A stretch of 64,000 bases of DNA, from the NCBI RefSeq assembly GCF_029893805.1, contig NZ_JARXYP010000002.1, forward strand, positions 3,472,001-3,536,000, given 5' to 3'. This DNA is from Streptomyces sp. SAI-135 (GTDB lineage Bacteria; Actinomycetota; Actinomycetes; Streptomycetales; Streptomycetaceae). The notes beneath the pieces are model-generated. The model made no database searches. It had not been told where the DNA came from and saw only the letters and a list, made by a program, of their open reading frames with translations. The translations under genes were made by a program, and so were the position numbers. Within the stretch, counting starts at the first letter, position 1; each line of letters opens with the position of its first letter. Of the stretch, positions 22,872 to 30,455 are shown piece after piece.

Positions 22872-24157
22872 TGTACGACCTGCTGGTGGTGGGCGCCGGA
22901 CCCTACGGCCTGTCCGTCGCCTCCCACGCCGCGGCCGCCGGGCTCGGGCTGCGTGTCCTCGGCCGGCCCATGGCGTCCTGGCGCGACCACATGCCCCGGG
23001 GCATGTTCCTCAAGTCGGAGCCATGGGCCTCCAACCTCTCCGATCCGGAAGGCCGTTGGCGGCTGGACCGGTACTGCGCGGACCGGCGGGTCGGCGCCCG
23101 GCACGGGGAGCCGATCCCGGTGGAGACGTTCGCCGAGTACGGCCTGTGGTTCGCCCGCAACTGCGTCCCCGAGGTCGACGAACGCACGGTGACCCGGGTG
23201 TCCCCCTGCCCCGGCGGCTTCGAGGCGGTCACGGAGGACGGACAGGTCGTGCACGCCCGTACGGTCGCCCTGGCGGTCGGTGTGATCCCCTTCGTCGAGA
23301 TCCCGACGGCCCTGCGCGACCTGCCCCCGTCCCTCGTCTCGCACAGCAGCCACCACCACGACCTCTCCCGCTTCCGCGGCCGGGACGTGACGGTCGTCGG
23401 GGGCGGCCAGGCGGCGCTGGAGACGGCGGCACTGCTCGCCGAACAGGGCACGCGGGTCAGGGTGCTGGTGCGTTCCGGCCACCTGTCCTGGAACGACGTG
23501 CCACCTCCCTGGGAACGCCCCTGGTGGCAGTCGGCCCGCGCCCCGCACAGCGGCCTGGGCTGCGGCTGGCGCAACTGGTTCTACGCCGAACGCCCCGGTC
23601 TCTTCCACCGCCTCCCGGAATCGACCCGCACCCGCGTCACCTCGACGGCGCTCGGCCCGGCGGGCGCGTGGTGGGTGCGGGACCGGGTCGAGGGGGTGGT
23701 GCAGGTCCTGCCCGGTCACGAGGTCGCGTCGGCACGGTCGGTGGGTGACGGGACCGGGGTGCGGCTGGAGGTGGTCCGCCGGACCGGTGGCGAGGAGGCC
23801 GGGGCCGTCACGGTCCTGGAGACCGACCACGTCATCGCGGCTACGGGGTTCACGGCCACCTGTGACCGTCTGACCCTCCTCTCCCCCGAACTGCGCGCTG
23901 CCCTCACGACGACGGCGGCCGGTTCACCGCGGGTGAGTCCGGCCTTCGAGTCCTCGCACGCCGGTCTCTTCCTGGCCGGCCTGATCACCGCACCGGAGTT
24001 CGGCCCGGCGATGCGGTTCGTGCAGGGGGCGGGCTACACGGCGGGGACGCTGGTACGGGGAGTACGGCGTCGGCTGCGGGACGGGGGCGTGGGTGCGGTG
24101 GTTCCGGCGCCGGGGAGGCGGGGGCGCAGCGGGGCGCCGGCGGGTGCGCGCGGCTGA
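22871..24157 (+). CDS. FAD-dependent oxidoreductase/monooxygenase-like flavoprotein
   Basis: 428 residues with two dinucleotide-binding motifs: VVGAGPYGLSVASHAA at residue 6 (FAD) and VVGGGQAALETAALLA about residue 176 (NADPH). The GMFLKSEPWASNL segment and the ATGF motif (HVIAATGFTATCD) resemble class B flavin monooxygenases and lysine/ornithine N-hydroxylase-like enzymes. Translationally coupled to the ATP-grasp gene, suggesting that one oxidises and the other ligates the same small molecule (inference). The C-terminal about 25 residues are Gly/Arg-rich and poorly conserved-looking. Followed by a bidirectional hairpin. Confidence 0.8.
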   Translation: MYDLLVVGAGPYGLSVASHAAAAGLGLRVLGRPMASWRDHMPRGMFLKSEPWASNLSDPEGRWRLDRYCADRRVGARHGEPIPVETFAEYGLWFARNCVPEVDERTVTRVSPCPGGFEAVTEDGQVVHARTVALAVGVIPFVEIPTALRDLPPSLVSHSSHHHDLSRFRGRDVTVVGGGQAALETAALLAEQGTRVRVLVRSGHLSWNDVPPPWERPWWQSARAPHSGLGCGWRNWFYAERPGLFHRLPESTRTRVTSTALGPAGAWWVRDRVEGVVQVLPGHEVASARSVGDGTGVRLEVVRRTGGEEAGAVTVLETDHVIAATGFTATCDRLTLLSPELRAALTTTAAGSPRVSPAFESSHAGLFLAGLITAPEFGPAMRFVQGAGYTAGTLVRGVRRRLRDGGVGAVVPAPGRRGRSGAPAGARG

Positions 24158-24179
24158 CGGCCCGCCTTGGACCGGGGCG

Positions 24180-24210
24180 CGGGTGCCGGACGTTCGCTGT
24201 CCGGCACCCG
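24180..24210. terminator. Bidirectional terminator hairpin
   Basis: A 12-bp perfect stem (24180-24191 with 24199-24210) around a 7-nt loop, between the convergent flavoprotein and long chaplin genes. Confidence 0.75.
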
Positions 24211-24215
24211 GCGCG

Positions 24216-25106
24216 CTATCGGCGGGAGGCGGCCCGGCCCCGGCGGTACAGAACGACCCCGCCCACGATCATCGCGGCACTGGCACCGGAAGCGGCCAGC
24301 ATGGCCTCGGCACCGGTGTGGGGCAGCTCGGGCGGGGGCGTGTGGTGCCCACCGGGGGGTGGCGTGTGCTCCCCACCAGGGGGCGGCGTATGACCACCAC
24401 CGGGAGGAGGCGTGTGCCCGCCACCGGGGGGCGGCGTGTGCTCCCCACCAGGCGGAGGCGTGTGCCCGCCGCCAGGAGGCGGGGTGTGCTCCCCACCGGG
24501 AGGAGGCGTGTGCTCCCCACCAGGCGGAGGCGTGTGCCCGCCGCCAGGAGGCGGGGTGTGCTCCCCACCGGGAGGAGGCGTGTGCTCCCCACCGGGGGGC
24601 GGGGTGTGGTGGCCACCGGGCGGGGGCGTGTGCTCCCCGCCAGGAGGCGGCGTGTGCTCCCCGCCACCAGGCGGAGGCGTGTGGTGGCCACCGGGAGGCG
24701 GCGTGTGGCCGCCCGGCGGAGGCGTGTGGTCGCCGTAGCCACCGCCCTCCTCCTGCCCGGAGTCGTCCCCGTACCCGCCGTCCCCCTCATGCCCGGAGTC
24801 GTCTCCGTAACCCGCGTCGGCGTGACCGCGCGGCGTGCCGGGTACGCGGTGTTTGCCCGAACCCGGCTGAACGGCACAGGAGTTGCCGAACGCCGGATTG
24901 AGCGCGGCGGCCACGTCGACGGAGTCGCCGCAGGCGTTGACCGGCACCTCGACGGGCGCCGCCACGCTGTCGCCGGACAGAACGCCGGGCGAATCCGTGG
25001 CGACCCCGCTCGTGCGCGTGTCGGCGAGAACAGGGCTGCTGCACAGGGACAGAATGCTTGTCGCGGCGGCGGCCGCGACCATTCCCCTACTCAGGGTCTG
25101 TCGCAA
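24216..25106 (-). CDS. Long, sortase-anchored chaplin with a single chaplin domain and HTPPP repeats
   Basis: 296 residues. Signal peptide about 1-28 (ending VLA-DT). One chaplin domain (about 39-78: SPGVLSGDSVAAPVEVPVN, Cys59 and Cys77). Then an acidic Gly/Tyr linker with three GYGDDSG-like motifs (98-125), 17 HTPPP units (127-259), a cell-wall sorting motif LPHTG (261-265), a hydrophobic helix (about 268-287) and a YRRGRAASRR tail. Long chaplins I know of carry two chaplin domains and LAxTG motifs for class E sortase; this one departs on both. It starts at TTG 25106; the internal ATG at 25082 would delete the basic n-region of the signal. Its position matches chpA of S. coelicolor, but the architecture differs, so no symbol is given. 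Confidence 0.83.
   Translation of the reverse strand: MRQTLSRGMVAAAAATSILSLCSSPVLADTRTSGVATDSPGVLSGDSVAAPVEVPVNACGDSVDVAAALNPAFGNSCAVQPGSGKHRVPGTPRGHADAGYGDDSGHEGDGGYGDDSGQEEGGGYGDHTPPPGGHTPPPGGHHTPPPGGGEHTPPPGGEHTPPPGGHHTPPPGGEHTPPPGGEHTPPPGGGHTPPPGGEHTPPPGGEHTPPPGGGHTPPPGGEHTPPPGGGHTPPPGGGHTPPPGGEHTPPPGGHHTPPPELPHTGAEAMLAASGASAAMIVGGVVLYRRGRAASRR
24330..24728 (-). repeat. Tandem repeat region encoding 17 HTPPP-GG units
   Basis: About 400 bp of 21- to 27-nt units in the long chaplin gene, giving HTPPPGG separated by E, H, G or nothing. Neighbouring units are near-identical in DNA, so recent expansion or contraction is likely and assembly errors are possible. Confidence 0.9.
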
Positions 25107-25140
25107 TCTCGTTGTCTTCCTGCTTGTAGAAGTGGGAAAA

Positions 25141-25177
25141 GCCGGCCCCGGACGGAGTCGAGCGGTCCAGGGCCGGC
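25141..25177 (-). terminator. Hairpin between chpD and the long chaplin
   Basis: GCCGGCCC (25141-25148) pairs with GGGCCGGC (25170-25177), extended by GGAC/GTCC after one mismatch. It lies between the chpD stop and the long chaplin start, so it probably ends most chpD transcripts and limits read-through. Confidence 0.6.
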
Positions 25178-25210
25178 CAAGACAGCCGGTACGGCTGAGG
25201 CGTTACGTGG

Positions 25211-25438
25211 TCAGTCGTTCACGCAGTGGTTGCCGAACGCGGGGTTCAGCGCACCGATGACGTTGACGGTGTTGCCGCACACGTTGATCGGAACGTGGAT
25301 CGGCACCTGGACCACGTTGCCGGAGAGGACACCCGGGGAACCGATGGCGGCGCCCTGGGCTCCGGCGTCCGCGAAGGCCGGGGCGGCCACGCCGAAGGCC
25401 ATGATCACGCCCGCGGCGACAGCGGCGGTCTTCTTCAT
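25211..25438 (-). CDS. chpD: Short chaplin (ChpD-like)
   Basis: A 75-residue chaplin. Signal peptide about 1-23 (MKKTAAVAAGVIMAFGVAAP, ending AFA-DAG), then GSPGVLSGNVVQVPIHVPIN and the Cys pair of VCGNTVNVIGALNPAFGNHCVND ending the protein. Secreted, assembles on aerial hyphae. ATG 25438 follows GAAGGGAA with good spacing; upstream in-frame starts do not. I found no clear BldN-type promoter in the 266 bp upstream, unlike chpG and chpF. The symbol is from position between the long chaplin and rdlA. Confidence 0.88.
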   Translation of the reverse strand: MKKTAAVAAGVIMAFGVAAPAFADAGAQGAAIGSPGVLSGNVVQVPIHVPINVCGNTVNVIGALNPAFGNHCVND

Positions 25439-25642
25439 GAGATTTCCCTTCTCTGCGGTCATGCCCCTTTGTCGGCGTCTGACCGAGCGAGCACAGACGG
25501 AGCGGCTCGCGCCATGACCTGCAGGCTGTAGAACGAGGGATAGCCGAAGGAGAAACTACCGAACGCGTGGCGCGCGACAATTCACTCGATTGCCCTGTGC
25601 CGTCACTCATTTCCCCCTCGACCGCGCGGGAAAAGGCCACAC

Positions 25643-25685
25643 AAAAAACCCGGACGGCCCGCAGACAGTGCCGCGGGCCGCCCGG
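25643..25685 (-). terminator. Rho-independent terminator of rdlA
   Basis: A 13-14 bp GC-rich stem (25649-25662 with 25673-25685, one mismatch) around a 10-nt loop. On the minus strand it is followed by a run of six T (25648-25643). Located 20 nt past the rdlA stop. Confidence 0.8.
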
Positions 25686-25704
25686 TCGGTCGTTCGGATG
25701 CGCC

Positions 25705-26097
25705 TTAGTCCTCGGTGGCGGCCGACAGAACCGACAGGTCCTCGAGAACGTGCGACAGGGCGCCGTCCCGCTTGGACTGGGTGGAGTTGTCGCTGCACTG
25801 CTGGGTGAGCTGGTCCGACAGGATCGGGACGTCCTGGACGTTGACGATCTGCAGGACGCCGACGTTGGTGTCGCTCAGGCCGAGGCACGGCTTGTTGAGC
25901 GTGCCCTGGACCAGCGAGAGCTGGGGGCTCATGTCACCCTTGGTCGCCGAATTGCCGAACGACGACGTGGCGCCGTTACCGTTCTGCACGGTCGGTCCGT
26001 TGTCGTTGCCGATGGCAAGCGCCGTCGGAGCTGCCGCCACCGACATTCCGACGACAGAAGCGGCGGCCGCCGCGGCGGCCATTGCCTTCTTAAGCAC
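25705..26097 (-). CDS. rdlA: Rodlin RdlA
   Basis: A 130-residue rodlin, needed with RdlB for the paired-rod (rodlet) layer on aerial hyphae and spores. Signal peptide about 1-28 (ending ALA-IGN). The mature region has the rodlin signatures NGNGATSSFGNSATKGDMSPQLSLVQGTLNKPCLG, VGVLQIVNVQDVPILSDQ and QQCSDNSTQSKRDGAL, with two cysteines. Start GTG 26097 follows GGAA; the track ATG further upstream lies in the leader. It diverges from rdlB, an arrangement known from S. coelicolor. The two rodlins share the VQDVPILSDQ-T-QQC block, showing they are paralogues. Confidence 0.93.
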   Translation of the reverse strand: MLKKAMAAAAAAASVVGMSVAAAPTALAIGNDNGPTVQNGNGATSSFGNSATKGDMSPQLSLVQGTLNKPCLGLSDTNVGVLQIVNVQDVPILSDQLTQQCSDNSTQSKRDGALSHVLEDLSVLSAATED

Positions 26098-26113
26098 TTC
26101 GCGTTCCTTTCCT

Positions 26114-26135
26114 CGTAGCGACACAATGCCCTACG
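26114..26135 (-). promoter_or_regulatory. Short stem-loop at the predicted 5' end of rdlA mRNA
   Basis: CGTAG (26135-26131) pairs with CTACG (26118-26114) on the minus strand, starting at the predicted BldN-type start site. Only 5 bp, so weaker than the chpG and chpF hairpins. Confidence 0.35.
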
Positions 26136-26141
26136 GCCACA

Positions 26142-26169
26142 TCAACCCGGCACGTGAGGAATGGTTGCG
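26142..26169 (-). promoter_or_regulatory. BldN-type ECF sigma promoter of rdlA
   Basis: Minus strand: CGCAAC (26169-26164), 16-bp spacer, GGTTGA (26147-26142). Each hexamer has one mismatch to CGTAAC/CGTTGA. Rodlins are known BldN targets. Confidence 0.7.
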
Positions 26170-26274
26170 GGCGTTCACTCCATTGGCCCTATCGGTGTCA
26201 CCTGAGGCCCGGCCGGCACCGGGTTCCCAGGGGGTTCTCGGCCCCTCCCGGTATCGGCCGTCGGAGTGAACGGG

Positions 26275-26302
26275 AGAAACCTCGTCGCGGGCGCGCAGTT
26301 AG
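26275..26302 (+). promoter_or_regulatory. Weak BldN-like promoter candidate of rdlB
   Basis: AGAAAC (26275-26280), 16 bp, AGTTAG (26297-26302), keeping only the AAC and GTT cores. It is correctly placed 45 nt before the rdlB start, but the match is weak. Confidence 0.35.
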
Positions 26303-26347
26303 CCAGAACGCTCCGGTCCACGGGGCTTCCTCAGAAAGGACTGGCCA

Positions 26348-26746
26348 GTGATCAAGAAGTTTGTTGCCACCGCGGCGATCGCCGCGTCCGCCATGGGTGC
26401 CTCCGCCGCAGCGGCTCCGCAGGCCCTCGCGATCGGCAATGACCAGGGGCCGACCGCGTCGAACGGCAACGGCTCGTGGCAGAGTTTCGGCAACTCCAGC
26501 ACCCACGGGAACATGAGCCCGCAGATGGCGCTGATCCAGGGGTCCTTCAACAAGCCCTGCATCGCCGTCAGCGACCTGCCCATCGGTGTGCTCCAGGTCG
26601 TCAACGTCCAGGACGTGCCGATCCTGTCGGACCAGCAGACCCAGCAGTGTGCCGAGAACTCGACCCAGGCCAAGCGGGACGGCGCGCTCGCCCACCTGCT
26701 GGAGGACGTGTCGATCCTGTCCACCGCCGAGGAGTCGGGTCGCTGA
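26348..26746 (+). CDS. rdlB: Rodlin RdlB
   Basis: A 132-residue rodlin. Signal peptide about 1-29 (MIKKFVATAAIAASAMGASA..., ending ALA-IGN). The mature part has GPTASNGNGSWQSFGNSSTHGNMSPQMALIQGSFNKPCIA, IGVLQVVNVQDVPILSDQQTQQC and STQAKRDGALAHLLEDVSIL, read in parts. It partners RdlA in rodlet formation. Start GTG 26348 is 7 nt after AAGGA. It ends upstream of a long perfect hairpin shared with the convergent fadD gene. Confidence 0.93.
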   Translation: MIKKFVATAAIAASAMGASAAAAPQALAIGNDQGPTASNGNGSWQSFGNSSTHGNMSPQMALIQGSFNKPCIAVSDLPIGVLQVVNVQDVPILSDQQTQQCAENSTQAKRDGALAHLLEDVSILSTAEESGR

Positions 26747-26765
26747 TCCCGGTCTCCCGGTCGAG

Positions 26766-26804
26766 GCCGAAGGGGCCGCCGAGCATCTCGGCGGCCCCTT
26801 CGGC
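26766..26804. terminator. Bidirectional terminator between rdlB and the acyl-CoA ligase gene
   Basis: An 18-bp perfect stem (26766-26783 with 26787-26804), loop CAT, ending 4 nt before the ligase stop. Confidence 0.85.
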
Positions 26805-26807
26805 GTG

Positions 26808-28718
26808 TCAGCGCCGGTACAGCGCCTCGATCTCCTGCGCGTAGGCCGTCGTCACCACGTGCCGCTTGAGCTTCAGGGACGGCGTGAGCATGCCGTTGTC
26901 CTCGGTGAACTCCCCCTCGACCAGCCGGAAGGCGCGGATCGACTCGGCGCGGGAGACGGCCGCGTTGGCGTGGTCGACGGCCCTTTGGATGTCGGCGCGC
27001 AGCCGTTCGTCCTCGACGAGCTCCGAGTGCGGGGTGTCGGCGGGCAGCCCGCGCACCGACAGCCAGTGGGCCATCGCCTCCGGGTCGAGGGTGATCAGGG
27101 CGGCGACGAAGGGGCGGTTGTCGCCGACGACCAGGCACTGGCCGACGGGGGCCTGGCTGCGCAGGCGGTCCTCCAGGACGGCCGGGGAGACGTTCTTGCC
27201 GCCGGAGGTGACGAGGAGGTCCTTCTTGCGGCCGGTGATGGTGAGGTAGCCGTCCTCGTCGAGGGCGCCGAGGTCGCCGGTGGCGAACCACTCGTCCTTC
27301 AGGACGGCGTCGGTGGCCTCGGGGTTGTTCCAGTAGGCACCGAAGACGACCCCGCCCTTGACCAGGACCTCGCCGTCCTCGGCGATGCGGATCGCGGTGC
27401 CGGGAACGGGCTGCCCGACCGTGCCGGGGCGAGGGGCCAGGGGCGGGACGATGGTGGCGGCGGCGCTGGTCTCGGTGAGGCCGTAGCCCTCGTAGATGAT
27501 GATCCCGGCGGCGGAGAAGAACAGGTTGAGTTCGCGGTCCAGGGGTGAGCCGCCGCTGATGGCGTAGCGCATGCGGCCGCCGAGCTCCTTGCGGATACGG
27601 CGGTAGACCAGCAGGTCGTACAGGCCCCAGGCGGCGTAGAGGCCGGGGCCCGGCCCCTTGCCGCGGCCGAGGAACTTGTCCAGGTACGCCTCGCCGAAGC
27701 GGACGCCGATGCGGTGGGCCCGGTCGAAGGAGGCGGCGCGGCCCATCTTCTCGGCGGTGGCGCGGCCGGTGGCGTGGATCTTCTCGAAGAGGTACGGCAC
27801 GCCGACCAGGAAGGTCGGGCGGAACTCCTTGAGCGCGGGCCGCAGTTCGTCGGGCTTGATGCTCGGGCAGTGGCCGATCTCGATGCGGGCCATCAGACAC
27901 GCGATCTGGAGGGTGCGGCCCATGATGTGGGCGAGCGGGAGGAAGAGCAGGGTGGAGGCGGTCTGGTCGGTGACCTCCTTGAAGATGGGGTGGAGCAGTT
28001 CGACGGTGTTGGCGGCCTCGGCGTGCAGGTTGGCGTGGGTGAGGACGCAGCCCTTGGGGCGGCCGGTGGTGCCGGAGGTGTAGCAGATCGTGGCGATGGT
28101 GTCGGGGGTCAGGGCCGAGCGGCGCTTGGTGACCTCCTCGTCGGGGACGTCGAGCCCCTTGGCCCTGAGGGCGGCCAGGTCGTGGCTGTCGATCTGGAAG
28201 TACCGCACCAGGTCGGGCGAGGGGTGGTCGGCGGCGGTCGCGGTCCTCAGGTTGTCGTCGGTCTCCACGAAGAAGTGGCGCGCCCCGGAGTCCCGGACGA
28301 TCCACTCCACCTGCTGGGCCGAGGAGGTGGCGTAGACGGGGACCGTCTGGCCGCCGGCCGCCCAGACGGCGAAGTCCAGGACGGTCCACTCGTAGCGGGT
28401 GCGGGACATCACCGCGACCCGGCCGCCCGGTTCGAGCCCCTCGGCGATCAGCCCCTTGGCCACGGCGGTGACCTCGTCGGCGAACTGCCGGGCGGTGACC
28501 GGACGCCAGTCCGTCCCGTCCCGGCGGTGCAGGACCACCGTGTCGGGGGCCTCGGCCGCGTTGGTGTAGGGGAGGTCGGCGATGCTGCCCGTGGTCGGGG
28601 GCGGGGCGAGGGTCGGTGTGCGGGCCTCCCGTACGACGCCGTTCTCGTCCTTGACGATCTCGACCCTGGTCCGGCCCGCCAGGTGTTTCGCCCTCTTCAG
28701 GTCTTTGCGTACGCCCAT
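26808..28718 (-). CDS. Long-chain fatty acyl-CoA ligase (FadD-type, AMP-forming)
   Basis: 636 residues. The AMP-binding motif TICYTSGTTGRPKGCVLTH is at about residues 211-229. GYGLTETSAA and WFATGDLGALDEDGYLTITGRKKDLLVTSGGKNVSP carry the C-terminal hinge. It activates long-chain fatty acids to CoA esters in the cytoplasm or at the membrane, feeding beta-oxidation or lipid synthesis. ATG 28718 follows GGGGAG. The promoter carries a perfect palindrome between -35 and -10 (see next entry), implying repression by a fatty-acid-responsive regulator. It stands alone, convergent with rdlB. Confidence 0.9.
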   Translation of the reverse strand: MGVRKDLKRAKHLAGRTRVEIVKDENGVVREARTPTLAPPPTTGSIADLPYTNAAEAPDTVVLHRRDGTDWRPVTARQFADEVTAVAKGLIAEGLEPGGRVAVMSRTRYEWTVLDFAVWAAGGQTVPVYATSSAQQVEWIVRDSGARHFFVETDDNLRTATAADHPSPDLVRYFQIDSHDLAALRAKGLDVPDEEVTKRRSALTPDTIATICYTSGTTGRPKGCVLTHANLHAEAANTVELLHPIFKEVTDQTASTLLFLPLAHIMGRTLQIACLMARIEIGHCPSIKPDELRPALKEFRPTFLVGVPYLFEKIHATGRATAEKMGRAASFDRAHRIGVRFGEAYLDKFLGRGKGPGPGLYAAWGLYDLLVYRRIRKELGGRMRYAISGGSPLDRELNLFFSAAGIIIYEGYGLTETSAAATIVPPLAPRPGTVGQPVPGTAIRIAEDGEVLVKGGVVFGAYWNNPEATDAVLKDEWFATGDLGALDEDGYLTITGRKKDLLVTSGGKNVSPAVLEDRLRSQAPVGQCLVVGDNRPFVAALITLDPEAMAHWLSVRGLPADTPHSELVEDERLRADIQRAVDHANAAVSRAESIRAFRLVEGEFTEDNGMLTPSLKLKRHVVTTAYAQEIEALYRR

Positions 28719-28751
28719 GGTGGCTCCCCGGTCGGCTCCGACTGGGCCGCT

Positions 28752-28779
28752 AACTTACTCTCAAGTAAGAAAAGGTCAA
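28752..28779 (-). promoter_or_regulatory. Promoter of the acyl-CoA ligase gene with embedded palindromic operator
   Basis: Minus strand: -35 TTGACC (28779-28774), 16-bp spacer, -10 TAAGTT (28757-28752). The spacer and -10 carry the perfect inverted repeat CTTACT-4 nt-AGTAAG (28754-28769). A repressor bound there would block RNA polymerase. Such palindromes often bind TetR-type regulators, but which one is unknown. Confidence 0.65.
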
Positions 28780-28790
28780 TGGGTCCGGCG

Positions 28791-30308
28791 TCAGTCCGCG
28801 AGGTGCCGGGCCCGGCGGATGGTGTCGGCGAGCTGCCGTACCGCGGTGTCCTCGGTGCGGTCCCCCAAGTCGTCCGCCCAGTCGGCCAGTTCGCGCATCG
28901 AGGGGCGTCCCGGCAGCCGGTCCTCCGCGTAACCGTCCCGCAGGGCGTCGGCGAAGTAGGCGGCCACCGCGTCGACCTGGAAGCGGGGGTTCGCGTCCCG
29001 CAGCGAGTCGTCGAAGGTCTCCAGCTGGGCCGACTTCTCGTGCGGGGCCCGGGTCCTCGGGTCCTGCCAGCGGACGGTGGCCGTGGCGAGCCGGCCGTCG
29101 GCGCCGGGCCTGGTGCGGACCGCGTAGAGCGCGGTGACGGTGTGGCCGGGGCCGACCTCGCCGCCGTCCACGCGGTCGTCGCGGAAGTCGTCGTCGGCGA
29201 CGCGGCGGTTGTCGTAGCCGACGAGGCGGAAGGAGGCGACGGTCTCCGGGTCGAAGGCGACCTGGGCCTTGGCGTCGCGGGCGGTCAGGTCGATGTTCCG
29301 CGGGAGCTGTTCGCAGAAGACCTTCTCGGCGTCGTCGCCGGAGACGTAGACGGTGTGGCCGTCGCCCTTGTCGGCGAGGCGTTCCATGAGGGCGTCGCCG
29401 TAGTCGCTGCCGACGCCGATGCCGAAGAGGGTGATGCCGTGCTCGCGGCGGGCGCCGTCGATGCGGTCGAGGATGGCGTCGGGGTCGGTCTCGCCGTCGT
29501 TGGCGAGGGCGTCGGAGACGAGGACGACCCGGTTGGTGGCGCCCTCGCGCAGGCCCGCCACCGCGGTCTCGTAGCCGGTCTCGACTCCCGCGCCGAGGTT
29601 CGTGGAGTACGTCGGCTCCAGGCTGTCGATCGCCTCGTGGACGCGGTCGCGGTGGTCGCCGAGGCGGGTCATGGGCAGGACCGTCTCGGCCCGGTCGCTG
29701 AAGGTGACGAGGGCGACCGAGTCGTCGTCGCGCAGCCGTTCCGTCATGGTGTCGAGGGACCGCTGGGCGAGGTCCAGGCGGCCGGGTTCGGCCATGGAGC
29801 CGGAGATGTCGATGACGAAGGTGAGGGCGGCCGGCGGGCGCTCCGACTCCTCGGCGGCGCTCCTCGTGGCCAGGCCCACCCGGACCAGGGACCAGCCGTC
29901 CCGGTCGGTGCGGGCGCCGTCGACGGTGACCGTGAAGCCGTTGCCGTCGGGGCGGTCGTAGTCCTGGCGGAAGCTGTTGACGAACTCCTCGGGGCGGATG
30001 GTCGAGGGGTCGGGGCGGCGGCCCTCGGCGAGGGTGCGGCGGGCGTAGCCGTAGGAGGCGGTGTCGACGTCGAGGGCGAAGGTGGAGAGGTGGTCGGGGG
30101 ACGGGGTGACGTGGTCGCCGCGGGACCCGTCGGAGTTCTGTTCGCCCTCGGGCCGGTCCGGGGCCGGGAAGCCCGAGTCGTACGAGCCGCCCTTCGCCCC
30201 TTCCGCGCTGCTGTCGCCCGTGTCGTCGCTGCCGCCGCAACCGGTGAGCAGCAGGCCGCCCGCCAGTGTGAGGGCGAGCATCACCCGTCGTGTCCGCTGT
30301 CGCTCCAT
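28791..30308 (-). CDS. VWA-domain lipoprotein (YfbK-like)
   Basis: 505 residues. Lipoprotein signal peptide with lipobox LLTGC (Cys24), so it is anchored on the outer face of the membrane. A short Gly/Ser/Asp linker precedes the von Willebrand factor-type domain with the metal-ion site DISGSM (about residues 171-176) and VTFSDRAE, SDALANDGETD. A DUF3520-like C-terminal domain (about 340-505) follows. Related proteins have unknown function; VWA domains usually bind protein partners through a metal ion. ATG 30308 follows a weak GGTACGGA. It is apparently a single gene, upstream of fadD in the same orientation. Confidence 0.83.
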   Translation of the reverse strand: MERQRTRRVMLALTLAGGLLLTGCGGSDDTGDSSAEGAKGGSYDSGFPAPDRPEGEQNSDGSRGDHVTPSPDHLSTFALDVDTASYGYARRTLAEGRRPDPSTIRPEEFVNSFRQDYDRPDGNGFTVTVDGARTDRDGWSLVRVGLATRSAAEESERPPAALTFVIDISGSMAEPGRLDLAQRSLDTMTERLRDDDSVALVTFSDRAETVLPMTRLGDHRDRVHEAIDSLEPTYSTNLGAGVETGYETAVAGLREGATNRVVLVSDALANDGETDPDAILDRIDGARREHGITLFGIGVGSDYGDALMERLADKGDGHTVYVSGDDAEKVFCEQLPRNIDLTARDAKAQVAFDPETVASFRLVGYDNRRVADDDFRDDRVDGGEVGPGHTVTALYAVRTRPGADGRLATATVRWQDPRTRAPHEKSAQLETFDDSLRDANPRFQVDAVAAYFADALRDGYAEDRLPGRPSMRELADWADDLGDRTEDTAVRQLADTIRRARHLAD

Positions 30309-30455
30309 CGTCCGTACCCCCTGGGCCTGTTGACGTCGGCTTCTGCGACTGTGACGGGCCGTGGGTCCGGAACGTGCGCCACGGGGCGTTGCGGATGGGT
30401 ATCGAAGGGGGCACGAAGACGGCCTGTCGAGACCGGTGGGAGATCTTCCGTTGAC

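Noticed and set aside
24330..24728. Regular short repeats that could be mistaken for a CRISPR array.
   Set aside because: Units are coding (HTPPPGG), in frame, with no unique spacers; no cas genes are present.
24412..24738. Plus-strand ORF of repeated CPPPGGGV units.
   Set aside because: It is the antisense of the HTPPP repeat of the long chaplin.
25180..25207. Perfect -35 word CGTAAC (minus strand, 25207-25202) upstream of the long chaplin.
   Set aside because: At 16-17 bp downstream there is CTGTCT/TGTCTT, not a BldN -10, and the word overlaps the chpD 3' end. Not supported as a promoter.
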